Source: Pseudomonas sp. PA15(2017) (lineage in GTDB: Bacteria; Pseudomonadota; Gammaproteobacteria; Pseudomonadales; Pseudomonadaceae). From it: 35,962 nucleotides of DNA. Positions 24,980 through 34,600 of this stretch are shown piece by piece; within the stretch, counting starts at the first letter, position 1; the number at the start of each line of letters is the position of its first letter. Both the position numbers and the translations under genes were made by a program. The notes beneath the pieces were generated by a model. It did not search any database and had not been told where the DNA came from. It saw nothing but the letters and a program-made list of their open reading frames with translations. Where the stretch lies: the NCBI RefSeq assembly GCF_001945395.1, contig NZ_MSXV01000006.1:1-35962 (forward strand), given 5' to 3'.

Positions 24980-25891
24980 TCAACCTCGCAGGGTAAGCAG
25001 CGACTCGATGGTTGCGGTGGCGCCACCGCATATGATGACCAGCACGTTGTTCGACTCAGCCAGGGAAACCTTGCTGCCATACAGCACTGCAAGGGCTGCG
25101 CCGCAAGCTGGCTCGACCAGAGTGCGGTGATCGTTCAGATAGGCCAGGCACGCCTCTACAGTTTCTCGGTCGGACACTTGAACAGGTATCACGGGCCGCT
25201 CTTTTGACACTTCGAAGGCTCTGCGGCAAACCTGACGTGCTGCAAGGGAGGTCGCGACCCCGGAAACCGCCGGGATCTCCACGAGCTGGTCTGCGCTGAT
25301 GGAGGCCTGCAGCGATGCGGTTCCCTGCGTCTCGACGGCATAGATCGGCACATTGTCGAGGCCATTGCGACGCAAGCCCTCATCGACGCCGGCCAGGAGA
25401 CCGCCACCGCCGACCGAGAGCACAACGGCATCCGGACGTAGGCCATCGGCGACGACCTCGTCGATCATCGAGGCATGTCCTTTCCACAGAAGTGGATCGT
25501 CGAAGGGATGAATGAAGGCGTCCGCTGCCGTCTGCAAGGAACGCGCAAGCTCGTTGGCCTCGAACCAGGACTCGCCGTGAACGATCACTTCAGCCCCTTC
25601 CTGCTTGAGCAGGCTTCGTGCGCGCTCCGAACTCGTCTGCGGAACGACCACGATAACGGGTACACCCAGGCGACGCCCGGCATAGGCGACGGCGAGCCCG
25701 GCATTGCCGCCCGACGACGAAATGAAGCGCTCGGCACCCCTTGCGTGGTGTTGCTCACAGGCGAAGCCAACGCCGCGAATCTTGAAGGACCCGCCTGGTT
25801 GCATGGCCTCCATCTTCATCCACACCTTGGCACCGACACGGTTACTCAGCGGCAGCGATTCCAGAAGAGGGGTCTTGATGCTCAGCGACAT
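24980..25891 (-). CDS. PLP-dependent L-serine/threonine dehydratase, mammalian SDH-like
   Basis: A fold-type II PLP enzyme that deaminates L-serine to pyruvate, and often L-threonine to 2-oxobutyrate. The 303-residue product has the Schiff-base lysine K37 in GGSFKIRG, the phosphate or carboxylate loop SSSGGNAG (58-65) and the glycine loop GGGGLLAG (161-168). It has no C-terminal ACT domain, so it is the catabolic short form. Segments PFDDPLLWKGH and LVEPACGAALAVLY are strikingly close to mammalian liver serine dehydratase. ATG 25891 has GGAG upstream; the frame is open to 26059 without support. It is divergent from putA, hinting at an amino-acid catabolism locus. Confidence 0.9.
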   Translation of the reverse strand: MSLSIKTPLLESLPLSNRVGAKVWMKMEAMQPGGSFKIRGVGFACEQHHARGAERFISSSGGNAGLAVAYAGRRLGVPVIVVVPQTSSERARSLLKQEGAEVIVHGESWFEANELARSLQTAADAFIHPFDDPLLWKGHASMIDEVVADGLRPDAVVLSVGGGGLLAGVDEGLRRNGLDNVPIYAVETQGTASLQASISADQLVEIPAVSGVATSLAARQVCRRAFEVSKERPVIPVQVSDRETVEACLAYLNDHRTLVEPACGAALAVLYGSKVSLAESNNVLVIICGGATATIESLLTLRG

Positions 25892-26348
25892 GCTTTCAAC
25901 TCCGGGTAATGGATTAATTCGGGTCTTGGCCTGCGGATGTGATGGTTGTAGCTGGAGCCGCGGCCTCGTTCGCGAGCGCGCACCGGCGCTTGCCAGGATT
26001 TCCTCAAGGCCGACACGATAGCGCGTCGACGGGAGGTGACGGCAAGAATACGTGCTCATCCGCAGCGCAGTAAGCCGGGCAGGGCCACTGCGACGGTGGC
26101 AAACAGAGCGCCGGCGTCATTCACCATCTCTTGCGCACACAGCCGTGCCGCTTCGTCAGCCTCTGGGCCTGACGGGTTATTCGGAGTTTTCTGCAAAAAC
26201 TCCAGAGCTTTTCGCAAGAAGCCGTCACCGATCTGCCACTAAATTCCGCCATCCGCTTCTGCACGCCTGTGATCGCCAGATCCTCGTATCTGGGCTAGAC
26301 CCAAAGCAGGGGTACCCCATAGATAATCCCTACAAGAGGATGGGCGTG
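25892..26348. other. Divergent intergenic region, serine dehydratase / putA
   Basis: About 457 bases. No regulator gene is present, although P. aeruginosa has the AraC-type PruR near putA (recall). I see a possible small minus-strand ORF (26056-26217) and an inverted repeat CCAGAT / ATCTGG (about 26278-26297) some 50 bases before putA that could be an operator. The putA frame happens to stay open through this region on the plus strand but lacks protein-like sequence there. Confidence 0.5.
26056..26217 (-). CDS. Possible small ORF or gene remnant
   Basis: From a TTG at 26217 this gives 53 residues, including KALEFLQKTPNNPSGPEADE and AARLCAQEMVNDAGALFA, ending LPGLLRCG. The segment looks protein-like (amphipathic helix pattern) but is not recognised. 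A TAG lies shortly upstream in frame, there is no ATG before residue 33, and no ribosome site is clear. It could be the decayed end of a gene displaced when the neighbourhood was rearranged. Confidence 0.2.
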   Translation of the reverse strand: MRKALEFLQKTPNNPSGPEADEAARLCAQEMVNDAGALFATVAVALPGLLRCG

Positions 26349-29300
26349 ATGTTCAAAGCCAGCCAGGTCTTGCAGCCGGAGTTTCTCGCGCAGATCTCCG
26401 CCGCCAAAGCCGCCGATTTCTTTCCCGCCATCAGTGCCAACTACAACGTTGACGAAACCGCGTACCTGCAGGAACTGCTCAAGCTCGCCGATCCCGGTGC
26501 TGCCGGTATCGAGAGCATTCGTCAGCAGGCGCGCAGCCTGATTCAGGATGTGCGCGGTCGCGACAATGCGGTCGATACCCTCGACGCGTTGCTGCGCCAG
26601 TACAGCCTCGATACCCAGGAAGGCCTGATGCTGATGTGCCTGGCCGAGGCGCTGTTGCGCGTGCCGGATGCCAGCACCGCCGATGCGCTGATTCGCGACA
26701 AGCTCAGCGCCGCCGAGTGGGAGCGGCATCTGGGCAAAAGCGACAACGTGCTGGTCAACTTCGCGGCCTGGGGCCTGGTGATGACCGGCAAGGTGGTCGA
26801 CCCGCAAGCTGCCGACGGGCGCCCGAAGAAGGTGCTCGGTCGCCTCATCCAGCGTTCCGGCGAGCCGGTGATTCGCGCGGCGATGAACCAGGCCATGAAG
26901 CTGATGGGCAAACAGTTCGTGCTCGGCCGCACCATCAGCGAGGCGCTGAAGAATGGTCGCTCGGAGCGCGAGAAGGGCTATACCTATTCCTTCGACATGC
27001 TTGGCGAAGCGGCACTGACCGCCGAGGACGCCGAGAAATACATGGCCGACTACCGCAAGGCCATCGACACCGTCGGCGCCGAGCCGCAGGTCGGCCCAGG
27101 GCCGAAGCCGTCGATCTCGATCAAGCTGTCCGCACTGCACCCGCGCTATGAAACGGCCCAGCGCGAGCGCGTGCTCAGCGAGCTGTTCGCCAACGTGCGC
27201 GAGCTGGCCATTCGTGCCCGCAAGCTCGGCGTTGGCATCTCGGTGGACGCTGAAGAGGCGGATCGCCTCGAGCTGTCCCTGGAGCTTTACGAAAAGCTGC
27301 TGCGTGACCCGGCCATTGCCGGCTGGGGCGAGTTCGGTCTGGTCATCCAGGCATACTCAAAACGCTGCCTGCCGGTGCTGGTGTGGCTGACCCTGCTGGG
27401 CAAGGAGCTCGGTGAGAAGATGCCGCTGCGCCTGGTCAAGGGCGCCTACTGGGACAGCGAGATCAAGCAGTGCCAGGTGTGGGGCCTCGACGGCTACCCG
27501 GTATTCACCCGCAAGGAAGGTACCGATACCTCGTATCTGGCCTGCGCGCGTTACCTGCTCAGCGACTTCACCCGCGGCGTCATCTACCCGCAGTTCGCCA
27601 GCCATAATGCCCATACCGTCAGCTGCATCCTGGCGATGGCCGCCGAGCAGGCGTCGCCGCGCGAGTTCGAGTTCCAGCGTCTGCACGGCATGGGCGACGC
27701 GCTGTACGACACGGTGCTGGAGAGGCACCGCAAGACCGTGCGCATCTACGCCCCGGTCGGCGCCCACAAGGACCTGCTGCCGTACCTGGTGCGTCGCCTG
27801 CTGGAAAACGGTGCCAACTCGTCGTTCGTGCACCAGTTGGTCGACCCGAGCGTGCCGGTCGAGTCGCTGATCGATCACCCGGTCACCCAGCTGCGCAAGT
27901 TCGCCAGCCTCGCCAATAACAAAATCCCGCTGCCGCCTGCGCTGTACGGGGCCACACGGAAAAACTCCCAGGGCATCAACATGAACATCCAGACATCGCT
28001 GACCGAACTCGAAAACGCTTACCGGCCACAGCTGGATCGCCAGTGGCAGGCCGCGCCGGTGATCAACGGCCAGGCCCTGAGCGGCACCGCTCAGGAAGTT
28101 CGCTGCCCGTATGATCTGAACAAGGTGGTCGGCACCGCCCAGTTCGCCACCGCCGCCCAGGCCGCCCAGGCGCTGGATGGCCTGAGCGCTGCCTGGCCGA
28201 ACTGGAACGCCACCCCCATCGACGCCCGTGCCAGCGTGCTCGAGCGCCTGGCTGACCTGCTGGAAAAACACCGTGCCGAGCTGATGGCGCTGTGCACCGT
28301 GGAAGCCGGCAAGTCCATGCAGGACGGCATCGACGAAGTGCGCGAGGCAGTCGACTTCTGCCGTTACTACGCCCAGCAGGCGCGCCTGAAACTGGGCCGT
28401 GAAGAACTCAAGGGCCCGACCGGCGAGCGCAACGAACTGTTCCATGAAGGCCGCGGCATTTTCGTTTGCGTGAGCCCGTGGAACTTCCCGCTGGCCATTT
28501 ACCTCGGCCAGATCAGCGCGGCCCTGGTGGCCGGCAACGTGGTGCTGGCCAAACCGGCCGAGCAGACCAGCCTGATCGCTGCCCGTGCCCTGGAACTGAT
28601 GTTCGAGGCCGGCCTGCCGAAAGACGTGATCGCCTTCCTGCCGGGCGATGGCGCCACCCTGGGCGGCGTGTTCTGCCGCGACCCGCGCGTCGCCGGCGTG
28701 TGCTTCACCGGCTCCACCGACACGGCGCGGATCATCAACCGCCAGCTGGCCGAGAAGGACGGCATGATCGCCGCCCTGATCGCCGAGACCGGCGGCCAGA
28801 ACGCGATGATCGTCGACTCCACTGCACTGCCCGAGCAGGTGGTCAAGGATGCCGTCGGTTCGGCCTTCACCAGCGCCGGCCAACGCTGCTCGGCCCTGCG
28901 CGTGCTCTATGTGCAGCGCGATATCGCCGACCGGGTGATCGACCTGCTCAAGGGCGCCATGGCCGAACTGAAGATCGGCCCGACCCACCTGCGCGAAAAC
29001 GACATCGGTCCGGTCATCGATGCCGAGGCCCGCGAAGGCCTGCTGACGCATATCGACCAACTCAAGGGCGAAGGCAAGTTGATCGCCGAGGCGGCCGTGG
29101 CAGGCGACCTGAACGGTCATTTCGTGGCGCCAGTGGCCTTCGAGATCGCTGGTATTCACGAACTGAAGAAAGAGCAGTTTGGCCCGGTGCTGCACGTGGT
29201 GCGCTATGACGCGGCGGATCTGGAGAACGTGGTCGCGGCCATCAACGCCACCGGTTACGGATTGACCCTTGGCATTCACAGCCGAAACGAGGAAACTGCC

Positions 29301-29525
29301 GCCCGCATCGAAGCCCTAGCGCGTGTCGGCAACCTGTACGTGAACCGCAACCAGATCGGTGCGGTGGTCGGCGTGCAGCCGTTCGGCGGTTGCGGCCTGT
29401 CCGGCACCGGCCCGAAGGCCGGCGGCCCGAGCTACCTGCTGCGCTTCGTCAACGAGCGCACCACCTCGGTGAACACCACGGCGGTGGGCGGAAACGCCTC
29501 ATTGCTGTCGCTGGGCGACGAGTAA
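26349..29525 (+). CDS. putA: Bifunctional proline dehydrogenase / P5C dehydrogenase
   Basis: PutA oxidises proline to glutamate in two steps (FAD then NAD), with channelling between sites. The 1058-residue product has a PRODH barrel (about 120-480; segments SIKLSALHPRYE, LVKGAYWDSEIK and FASHNAHT) and an aldehyde dehydrogenase domain (about 560-1040) with E813 (AETGGQN) and the catalytic C847 (GQRCSAL). It lacks the N-terminal ribbon-helix-helix of trifunctional PutA, so it should not repress its own operon. ATG 26349 follows AGAGG at suitable distance; ATG 26340 is an in-frame alternative. putP lies 179 bases downstream with its own leader. Confidence 0.96.
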   Translation: MFKASQVLQPEFLAQISAAKAADFFPAISANYNVDETAYLQELLKLADPGAAGIESIRQQARSLIQDVRGRDNAVDTLDALLRQYSLDTQEGLMLMCLAEALLRVPDASTADALIRDKLSAAEWERHLGKSDNVLVNFAAWGLVMTGKVVDPQAADGRPKKVLGRLIQRSGEPVIRAAMNQAMKLMGKQFVLGRTISEALKNGRSEREKGYTYSFDMLGEAALTAEDAEKYMADYRKAIDTVGAEPQVGPGPKPSISIKLSALHPRYETAQRERVLSELFANVRELAIRARKLGVGISVDAEEADRLELSLELYEKLLRDPAIAGWGEFGLVIQAYSKRCLPVLVWLTLLGKELGEKMPLRLVKGAYWDSEIKQCQVWGLDGYPVFTRKEGTDTSYLACARYLLSDFTRGVIYPQFASHNAHTVSCILAMAAEQASPREFEFQRLHGMGDALYDTVLERHRKTVRIYAPVGAHKDLLPYLVRRLLENGANSSFVHQLVDPSVPVESLIDHPVTQLRKFASLANNKIPLPPALYGATRKNSQGINMNIQTSLTELENAYRPQLDRQWQAAPVINGQALSGTAQEVRCPYDLNKVVGTAQFATAAQAAQALDGLSAAWPNWNATPIDARASVLERLADLLEKHRAELMALCTVEAGKSMQDGIDEVREAVDFCRYYAQQARLKLGREELKGPTGERNELFHEGRGIFVCVSPWNFPLAIYLGQISAALVAGNVVLAKPAEQTSLIAARALELMFEAGLPKDVIAFLPGDGATLGGVFCRDPRVAGVCFTGSTDTARIINRQLAEKDGMIAALIAETGGQNAMIVDSTALPEQVVKDAVGSAFTSAGQRCSALRVLYVQRDIADRVIDLLKGAMAELKIGPTHLRENDIGPVIDAEAREGLLTHIDQLKGEGKLIAEAAVAGDLNGHFVAPVAFEIAGIHELKKEQFGPVLHVVRYDAADLENVVAAINATGYGLTLGIHSRNEETAARIEALARVGNLYVNRNQIGAVVGVQPFGGCGLSGTGPKAGGPSYLLRFVNERTTSVNTTAVGGNASLLSLGDE

Positions 29526-29530
29526 CAGGC

Positions 29531-29566
29531 AACGGGTGGGAATCGATGAGATTTCTGCCCGTTTTG
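29531..29566 (+). terminator. Possible terminator after putA
   Basis: AACGGG (29531-29536) pairs with CCCGTT (29558-29563), with an inner AATC / GATT, followed by TTGCTATT. The inner loops are mismatched, so strength is uncertain. Confidence 0.35.
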
Positions 29567-29624
29567 CTATTGGGGGCTGATGCCCCGAATCGGTAACACC
29601 GCCAGAAGAGTGGTGTACCTGGAG

Positions 29625-29640
29625 CACGACCGTAGTCGTG
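29625..29640. promoter_or_regulatory. Inverted repeat upstream of putP, possible operator
   Basis: A perfect CACGAC-CGTA-GTCGTG palindrome lies 64 bases before the putP start. Size and symmetry fit a dimeric regulator site or a small hairpin; the binding protein is unknown. Confidence 0.35.
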
Positions 29641-29674
29641 ATGTGCCAACTGGGACCGGCTAATCCCCGGTTTG

Positions 29675-29686
29675 AATAAAAACAAA
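29675..29686 (+). promoter_or_regulatory. Likely Hfq/Crc catabolite-repression site in the putP leader
   Basis: The leader reads AAT AAA AAC AAA, four consecutive A-R-N triplets, directly before the GAGAGGGG ribosome site (29688-29695). In Pseudomonas, Hfq with Crc binds such A-rich repeats near ribosome sites and blocks translation while preferred carbon sources are present. Proline uptake is a plausible target. Based on the motif only. Confidence 0.6.
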
Positions 29687-29704
29687 CGAGAGGGGCATTC
29701 CCCA

Positions 29705-31195
29705 ATGACTGCAAGTACTCCCATGCTGGTCACCTTCGTGGTCTACATCCTGGCCATGGTGCTGATCGGCTTCGTTGCCTACCGGGCGACCAAGAACTTC
29801 TCCGACTACATCCTCGGCGGTCGTAGCCTCGGCAGCTTCGTGACGGCCCTGTCCGCCGGTGCCTCGGATATGAGCGGCTGGCTGCTGATGGGCCTGCCGG
29901 GCGCCATCTTCATCGCCGGCATCTCGGAAAGCTGGATCGCCATCGGCCTGATCATCGGTGCCTGGCTGAACTGGCTGTTCGTCGCCGGTCGCCTGCGCGT
30001 GCACACCGAGCACAACAACAATGCCCTGACCCTGCCGGACTATTTCACTCACCGTTTCGAAGACAACAGCAAGCTGCTGCGTATCTTCTCGGCGCTGGTG
30101 ATTCTGGTGTTCTTCACCATCTACTGCGCCTCGGGCGTGGTAGCCGGTGCACGCCTGTTCGAATCCACCTTTGGCATGAGCTACGAATCCGCACTGTGGG
30201 TGGGTGCAGCGGCAACCATTCTCTACGTGTTCGTCGGCGGCTTTCTGGCGGTGAGCTGGACCGACACCGTACAGGCCACCATGATGATCTTCGCGCTGCT
30301 GATCACCCCGGTATTCGTGATTCTTGCCCTGGGCGACTTCGATGCGGCGATGACCACTATCGAGCAGGCCAACCCGGCCAACTTCGACATGTTCCGAGGT
30401 CTGTCCTTCATCGCCATCGTGTCGCTGCTGGGCTGGGGCCTGGGCTATTTCGGCCAGCCGCACATTCTGGTGCGCTTCATGGCGGCCGATTCGGTCAAGT
30501 CGATTCCGGCGGCGCGCCGTATCGGCATGATCTGGATGATCCTGTGTCTGGCGGGTGCCGTGGCGGCCGGTTTCTTCGGCATCGCCTACTTTGCCAACAA
30601 TCCTGACCTGGCTGGCCCGGTCAGCGAAAACGGCGAACGCGTGTTCATCGAACTGACCAAGATCCTCTTCAACCCATGGATCGCCGGTATCGTGTTGTCG
30701 GGCATCCTGGCGGCGGTAATGAGTACCCTGAGCTGCCAGCTGCTGGTATGTTCCAGCGCCCTGACCGAAGACTTCTACAAGGCCTTCCTGCGCAAGGGCG
30801 CCAGCCAGACCGAACTGGTCTGGGTCGGTCGTCTGATGGTGCTGCTGATTGCCGTCGTCGCCATCGCCATTGCCTACAACCCGGAAAGCAAGGTGCTGGG
30901 CCTGGTGTCCTACGCCTGGGCCGGTTTCGGCGCGGCCTTCGGCCCGGTAGTGATCCTGTCGCTGGTCTGGAAGGGCATGACCCGCAACGGCGCCCTGGCC
31001 GGCATGGTGGTCGGGGCGTTCACCGTGGTGATCTGGAAGGAGTTCATCGGTCTGGGTCTGTACGAGATCATTCCGGGTTTCATCCTCGCCACCCTGGCCA
31101 TCGTCGTGTTCAGCAAGATCGGTCACCCGGCCTCGCCAGCGATGGTCAAACGTTTCGACGAAGCCGAGAAGGAATACCAGGACGCGCATATCTGA
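29705..31195 (+). CDS. putP: Sodium/proline symporter
   Basis: A solute:sodium symporter (SSS family) importing proline for PutA. The 496-residue protein has about 13 membrane segments. The family motif area is [15 protein letters not shown] (about 262-276), and sodium-site-type residues lie in TM2 ([17 protein letters not shown]). ATG 29705 follows GAGAGGGG by nine bases; the open frame from 29672 would add 11 polar residues without support. The leader carries an A-R-N repeat and an inverted repeat, pointing to carbon-source and local regulation. A strong terminator follows. Confidence 0.96.
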   Translation: MTASTPMLVTFVVYILAMVLIGFVAYRATKNFSDYILGGRSLGSFVTALSAGASDMSGWLLMGLPGAIFIAGISESWIAIGLIIGAWLNWLFVAGRLRVHTEHNNNALTLPDYFTHRFEDNSKLLRIFSALVILVFFTIYCASGVVAGARLFESTFGMSYESALWVGAAATILYVFVGGFLAVSWTDTVQATMMIFALLITPVFVILALGDFDAAMTTIEQANPANFDMFRGLSFIAIVSLLGWGLGYFGQPHILVRFMAADSVKSIPAARRIGMIWMILCLAGAVAAGFFGIAYFANNPDLAGPVSENGERVFIELTKILFNPWIAGIVLSGILAAVMSTLSCQLLVCSSALTEDFYKAFLRKGASQTELVWVGRLMVLLIAVVAIAIAYNPESKVLGLVSYAWAGFGAAFGPVVILSLVWKGMTRNGALAGMVVGAFTVVIWKEFIGLGLYEIIPGFILATLAIVVFSKIGHPASPAMVKRFDEAEKEYQDAHI

Positions 31196-31223
31196 TCGCG
31201 CCCGCTCCGTTTCGCTTAACGAG

Positions 31224-31249
31224 GGCCCGGACACTGTCCGGGCCTTTTC
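31224..31249 (+). terminator. Intrinsic terminator after putP
   Basis: The stem GGCCCGGA (31224-31231) / TCCGGGCC (31237-31244) with a 5-base loop is followed by TTTTC. Confidence 0.88.
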
Positions 31250-31296
31250 ATTGGTGGCGGCTGGTAAGCTGGCCGCCCAGCCATCAGGAACCCACC

Positions 31297-31509
31297 ATGA
31301 CCTCGTCCAAAGACCCGCTGCACGGCATCACCTTGCAGACCATCCTGACCGAACTGGTCGAGCAATTCGGCTGGGACGGCCTGGCCCAGCGCATCGACAT
31401 CCGCTGCTTCAAGAACGACCCGAGCATCAAGTCCAGCCTGACCTTCCTGCGCAAGACGCCCTGGGCGCGGGAGAAGGTGGAGGCGTTGTATCTGAGGCAC
31501 AAGCGCTAG
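31297..31509 (+). CDS. VF530-family small protein (DUF2132)
   Basis: A 70-residue protein of the VF530 family, recognised by [21 protein letters not shown] and the C-terminal [23 protein letters not shown] structure in this family is a small helical fold thought to bind DNA; the cellular role is unknown. ATG 31297 has AGGAA upstream. It stands alone between putP and the convergent PBP gene, from which it is separated by a REP-like doublet. Confidence 0.85.
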   Translation: MTSSKDPLHGITLQTILTELVEQFGWDGLAQRIDIRCFKNDPSIKSSLTFLRKTPWAREKVEALYLRHKR

Positions 31510-31570
31510 GGTTCGTTGGCGGTAGGGAAAGGTGCGAGCAAGGCACAAGCGGCATCGTTGCTGCCGCTTT

Positions 31571-31640
31571 TGTAGGATGGTCTTCAGCCCGAGCTTTTTA
31601 TCAAGGCAAACAAAGAGCTCGGGGCTAAAGCCCCTCCCAC
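31571..31640. repeat. REP doublet
   Basis: Unit 1 (31571-31596) begins TGTAGGATGGTCTTCAGCCC and continues GAGCTT. Unit 2 (31615-31640) begins GAGCTCGGGGCTAAAGCCCC and ends TCCCAC; it is the classic Pseudomonas REP type with its GGGGCTAAAGCCCC hairpin. Unit 1 is a degraded copy in the opposite orientation. It lies between convergent genes, where REP doublets are usual. Confidence 0.85.
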
Positions 31641-31658
31641 GAAGTGTGCGGCCTTGTG

Positions 31659-34600
31659 CTAGCGAACCACCTGCGCCGTCTGCTGCTGCGGTGGCGGCGC
31701 ACATTGCGTGCGGGCGCCGGTCTGCAGGTAGGGCGCGAGGATTGGTTGCATGCCCTTGAGCACCTGCACCGGCAGCGCTGAGGTGAAGCGGAAGTTTTCC
31801 GCGGCGCGGCCCGGCACGAAGGCGGTGAGGGTGCCGAAGTGGTCCGGGCCGAGAAAAAACACGAAGGTGGCGGTGCGGTTCTGTACCCGCGAGCTGATCA
31901 CCTGGCCACCGCGGCCGACGCTGGTCATGCGGTTGTCGCCGGTGCCGGTCTTGCCGCCCAGGGTCAACGGGCTGCCGTCGGCCAGGGTGAAAGCACCCTG
32001 CAAGCGCCGTGCGGTGCCGCCATCCACCACCTGTGACAGGGCTTCGCGCAGCGCTGCGGCGACCTCCGGGGCCATCACCCGCTTGCCCGCTTCGAGCACG
32101 TGCCCCAGCCGCGTTTCGTAGGGTGTGCCGCCGGCGAAATGCAGGCTGTCGATGCGCACGGTGGGCAGGCGGATGCCGTCGTTCTGGATGATGCCGATCA
32201 GCTCGGCCAGGGCCGCAGGGCGATCACCCGAGCTGCCCAGGGCGGTGGCGAGCGATGGCACCAGATACTCGAACGGGTAGCCCAGGTTCTGCCAGCGCTG
32301 GTGGATATCCAGAAAGGCCTCGACCTCCAGCATGATGCGAATACGGCTGTCGCGGGCGCTCTTGTGACGGCTCTTGAACAGCCAGCCATAGACCTCCTGG
32401 CGCTGCTCGGCGCTGGCGGTCACCGCATCGTTGAAGGCAGCCTGGGGATGGTCGCTCAGGTAGGCCAGCAGCCACAGTTCCAGCGGGTGCACGCGGGCGA
32501 TATAGCCTTGATCCGGCAGGCTGAAGGCGCCAGGGCCGTAGCGCCGATAAAGCTCGTCGATACGCTTGTCGCTGATGCGCGCGCCGGGCAGGTGAGCGCG
32601 AATGAAGCTGGCGAAGGTCGCCTGATCGACCTCCGGCATCAGGTAGCGATGCACGGCCGCCAGGCGCGTATCGGTCAGGCGCAGGCCGCCGATGAAGGTG
32701 TCCAGGCGCTCCTGGGCCGACTGCCCCTGGTACTTGCGCCAGAAGCGCAGCAGAAAGGTGGTGCCCTCGCGGTCGGCGAAGCGGCTCAGGTATTCCTGGC
32801 GCCGTGGGTCCTTGTCGTCCTTGAGCAGGGCGGCGCTGTTGCCCGGTGCCTGGTAGGTGCTGTAGCGCACCAGGTCGCGCATCAGGCGCACGAAGGGCAG
32901 GTTGATCGATTCACGCAGCGATTCGCGCAGGGTCGGGCGCCGGCCATCGTCTTCTCGGCGGAAGTTGCCGAAGGTGTGCAGGCCGCCGCCGGTGAAGAAA
33001 CGCTCACCGGGGCTCGCCGAATAACGGCGCTCCAGCGCGGCGTCGAGCATGCCGGCCAGGTCGGCACCCGGGTTCGCCCGCAGGTAGTCGATGGCCCAGC
33101 GGCTGAGCAGATCCTGATCGGCCACGTCCTGCCCGCGCAGTTGCGCCAGGCTCATACCCGCCAGCCGGCCATGCAGTTCGGCGATCACTTCCAGATAGGT
33201 CGCCATGACCCGCAGCTTGGCGGTGGAGCCCAGCTCCAGCTTGCTGCTTTCGTTGATATCGAAGGGCTGGTGGGTGTTGTCGGTCTGCACGCGTACCTGA
33301 TTGCCAGTGGGCGTGCGCTCGAACAGGGTGAAGCTGTAGCGCACGTCGCCGGTCTTGCTGGGCGACAGCAGGCGATCGCCGAACAGGCCGACGCCTTCGG
33401 CGAAGGCGGGGTCGGCGAGCTGTTCGAGGTACAGGCTGACCTGTTGCTGCAGGTCAGAATTGAGGCTGGCGCGGGCTTCCAGGTCGAGGCGGTCGAGTTC
33501 GTAGTAGGACAGGTTGAGCAGGCCAGCCAACCGGGCCCGCGCCATGCTGATGCCCTTGTCGCTGTCGATGCGCTGCAGGTTGGGATCGGTCTGCCAGTCG
33601 CGGTAAGTCACCTGCTGGGCCAGGGCCACGTCGCGCAACGTGCTGTCCAGTACGCCACCGTCGGCCAACAGGCGCAGGTGGCTGTCGACCAGCGCGGCCA
33701 GTTCCGCACGGCCCTGGGCGAGGTAATACGAGGGCCGGCGCTGGGCGATCATCAGCGACAGTACCTGGCGCAGCGCCAGGCCCCGTTCGGCCAGGTTGGC
33801 ATCGCTGGCCTGCCCGGCCTCGAGCAGGCGGTTGGTGGTGACGAAATCCACGCCGAACCAGATGCGCAGGCCATCGGCCAGGCCATGCACTTCACCATGG
33901 CCGGGGGCGGCCGAGAGCGGCACGCTGTTGACGTAATCGCGCACGATGTTCTGCCTGGCCTCCAGCGTTTGCGGGCCGCCCTGGTAGGCGCGCACGCTGG
34001 CGGAGATCATCTGTCGCAGTTTCTCGGCCGGTGCATGGGTAATGCCGTCCGGTGAGTGGCGGTATTTCTCTAGCTGAGTGGCCAGGGTACTGCCGCCGGC
34101 GGACTGATCTTGCATGCCAGCGTACTTGCCGACCTGGGATAGTGCCGCTTTCACGAAACGCGGCCAGTCCACCGCCGGGTTGGCTTCGGCGGGTTCTGCG
34201 GCGAGCAGCTGGCGGTCCTCGATGAACAGCAGGCTGCCGACCACCAGCGGTGGAATGGCGGTGAAGTCGGGGTAGCGCTGGCGTGGGTTGCGCACGGTAT
34301 AGAAGGGCGTGCCGCGGCAATCCTCGATGTTCACACCGGTTTGCGCCTTCTCGGCGAAGGGCGGGAAGAAACCGTGCTCGGCGTAGTTGCTAAGCGCAGC
34401 CGAGAAACGGGCTTGCTGCAGTACCTCGAAACCGCGGCCCTGCAGGCGTTCGATGAAGGTCGGCAGGCGGCTGTAGCCCTGGCGTTGATCGAAAGGCCCG
34501 CTACCGGGATAGACGATGGCGTCACTGGGGCCTTCTTCGATTTCATAGGTGAGCGTGGCGGCGTAGCGACTGAGTTGGCTGGACTGGAAATGGGCGGTGC

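Noticed and set aside
26052..26348. 99-codon upstream extension of PutA
   Set aside because: The frame is open by chance; the sequence (Arg/Ser/His-rich) is not ribbon-helix-helix-like and a ribosome site supports ATG 26349.
27357..29279. 640-residue minus-strand ORF
   Set aside because: Antisense shadow of putA with no recognisable domain.
29660..31234. 524-residue minus-strand ORF
   Set aside because: Antisense shadow of the putP membrane protein, giving an artificial His/Gln/Asp-rich product.
32100..34055. 651-residue plus-strand ORF
   Set aside because: Antisense of the class A PBP; composition is typical of shadows.
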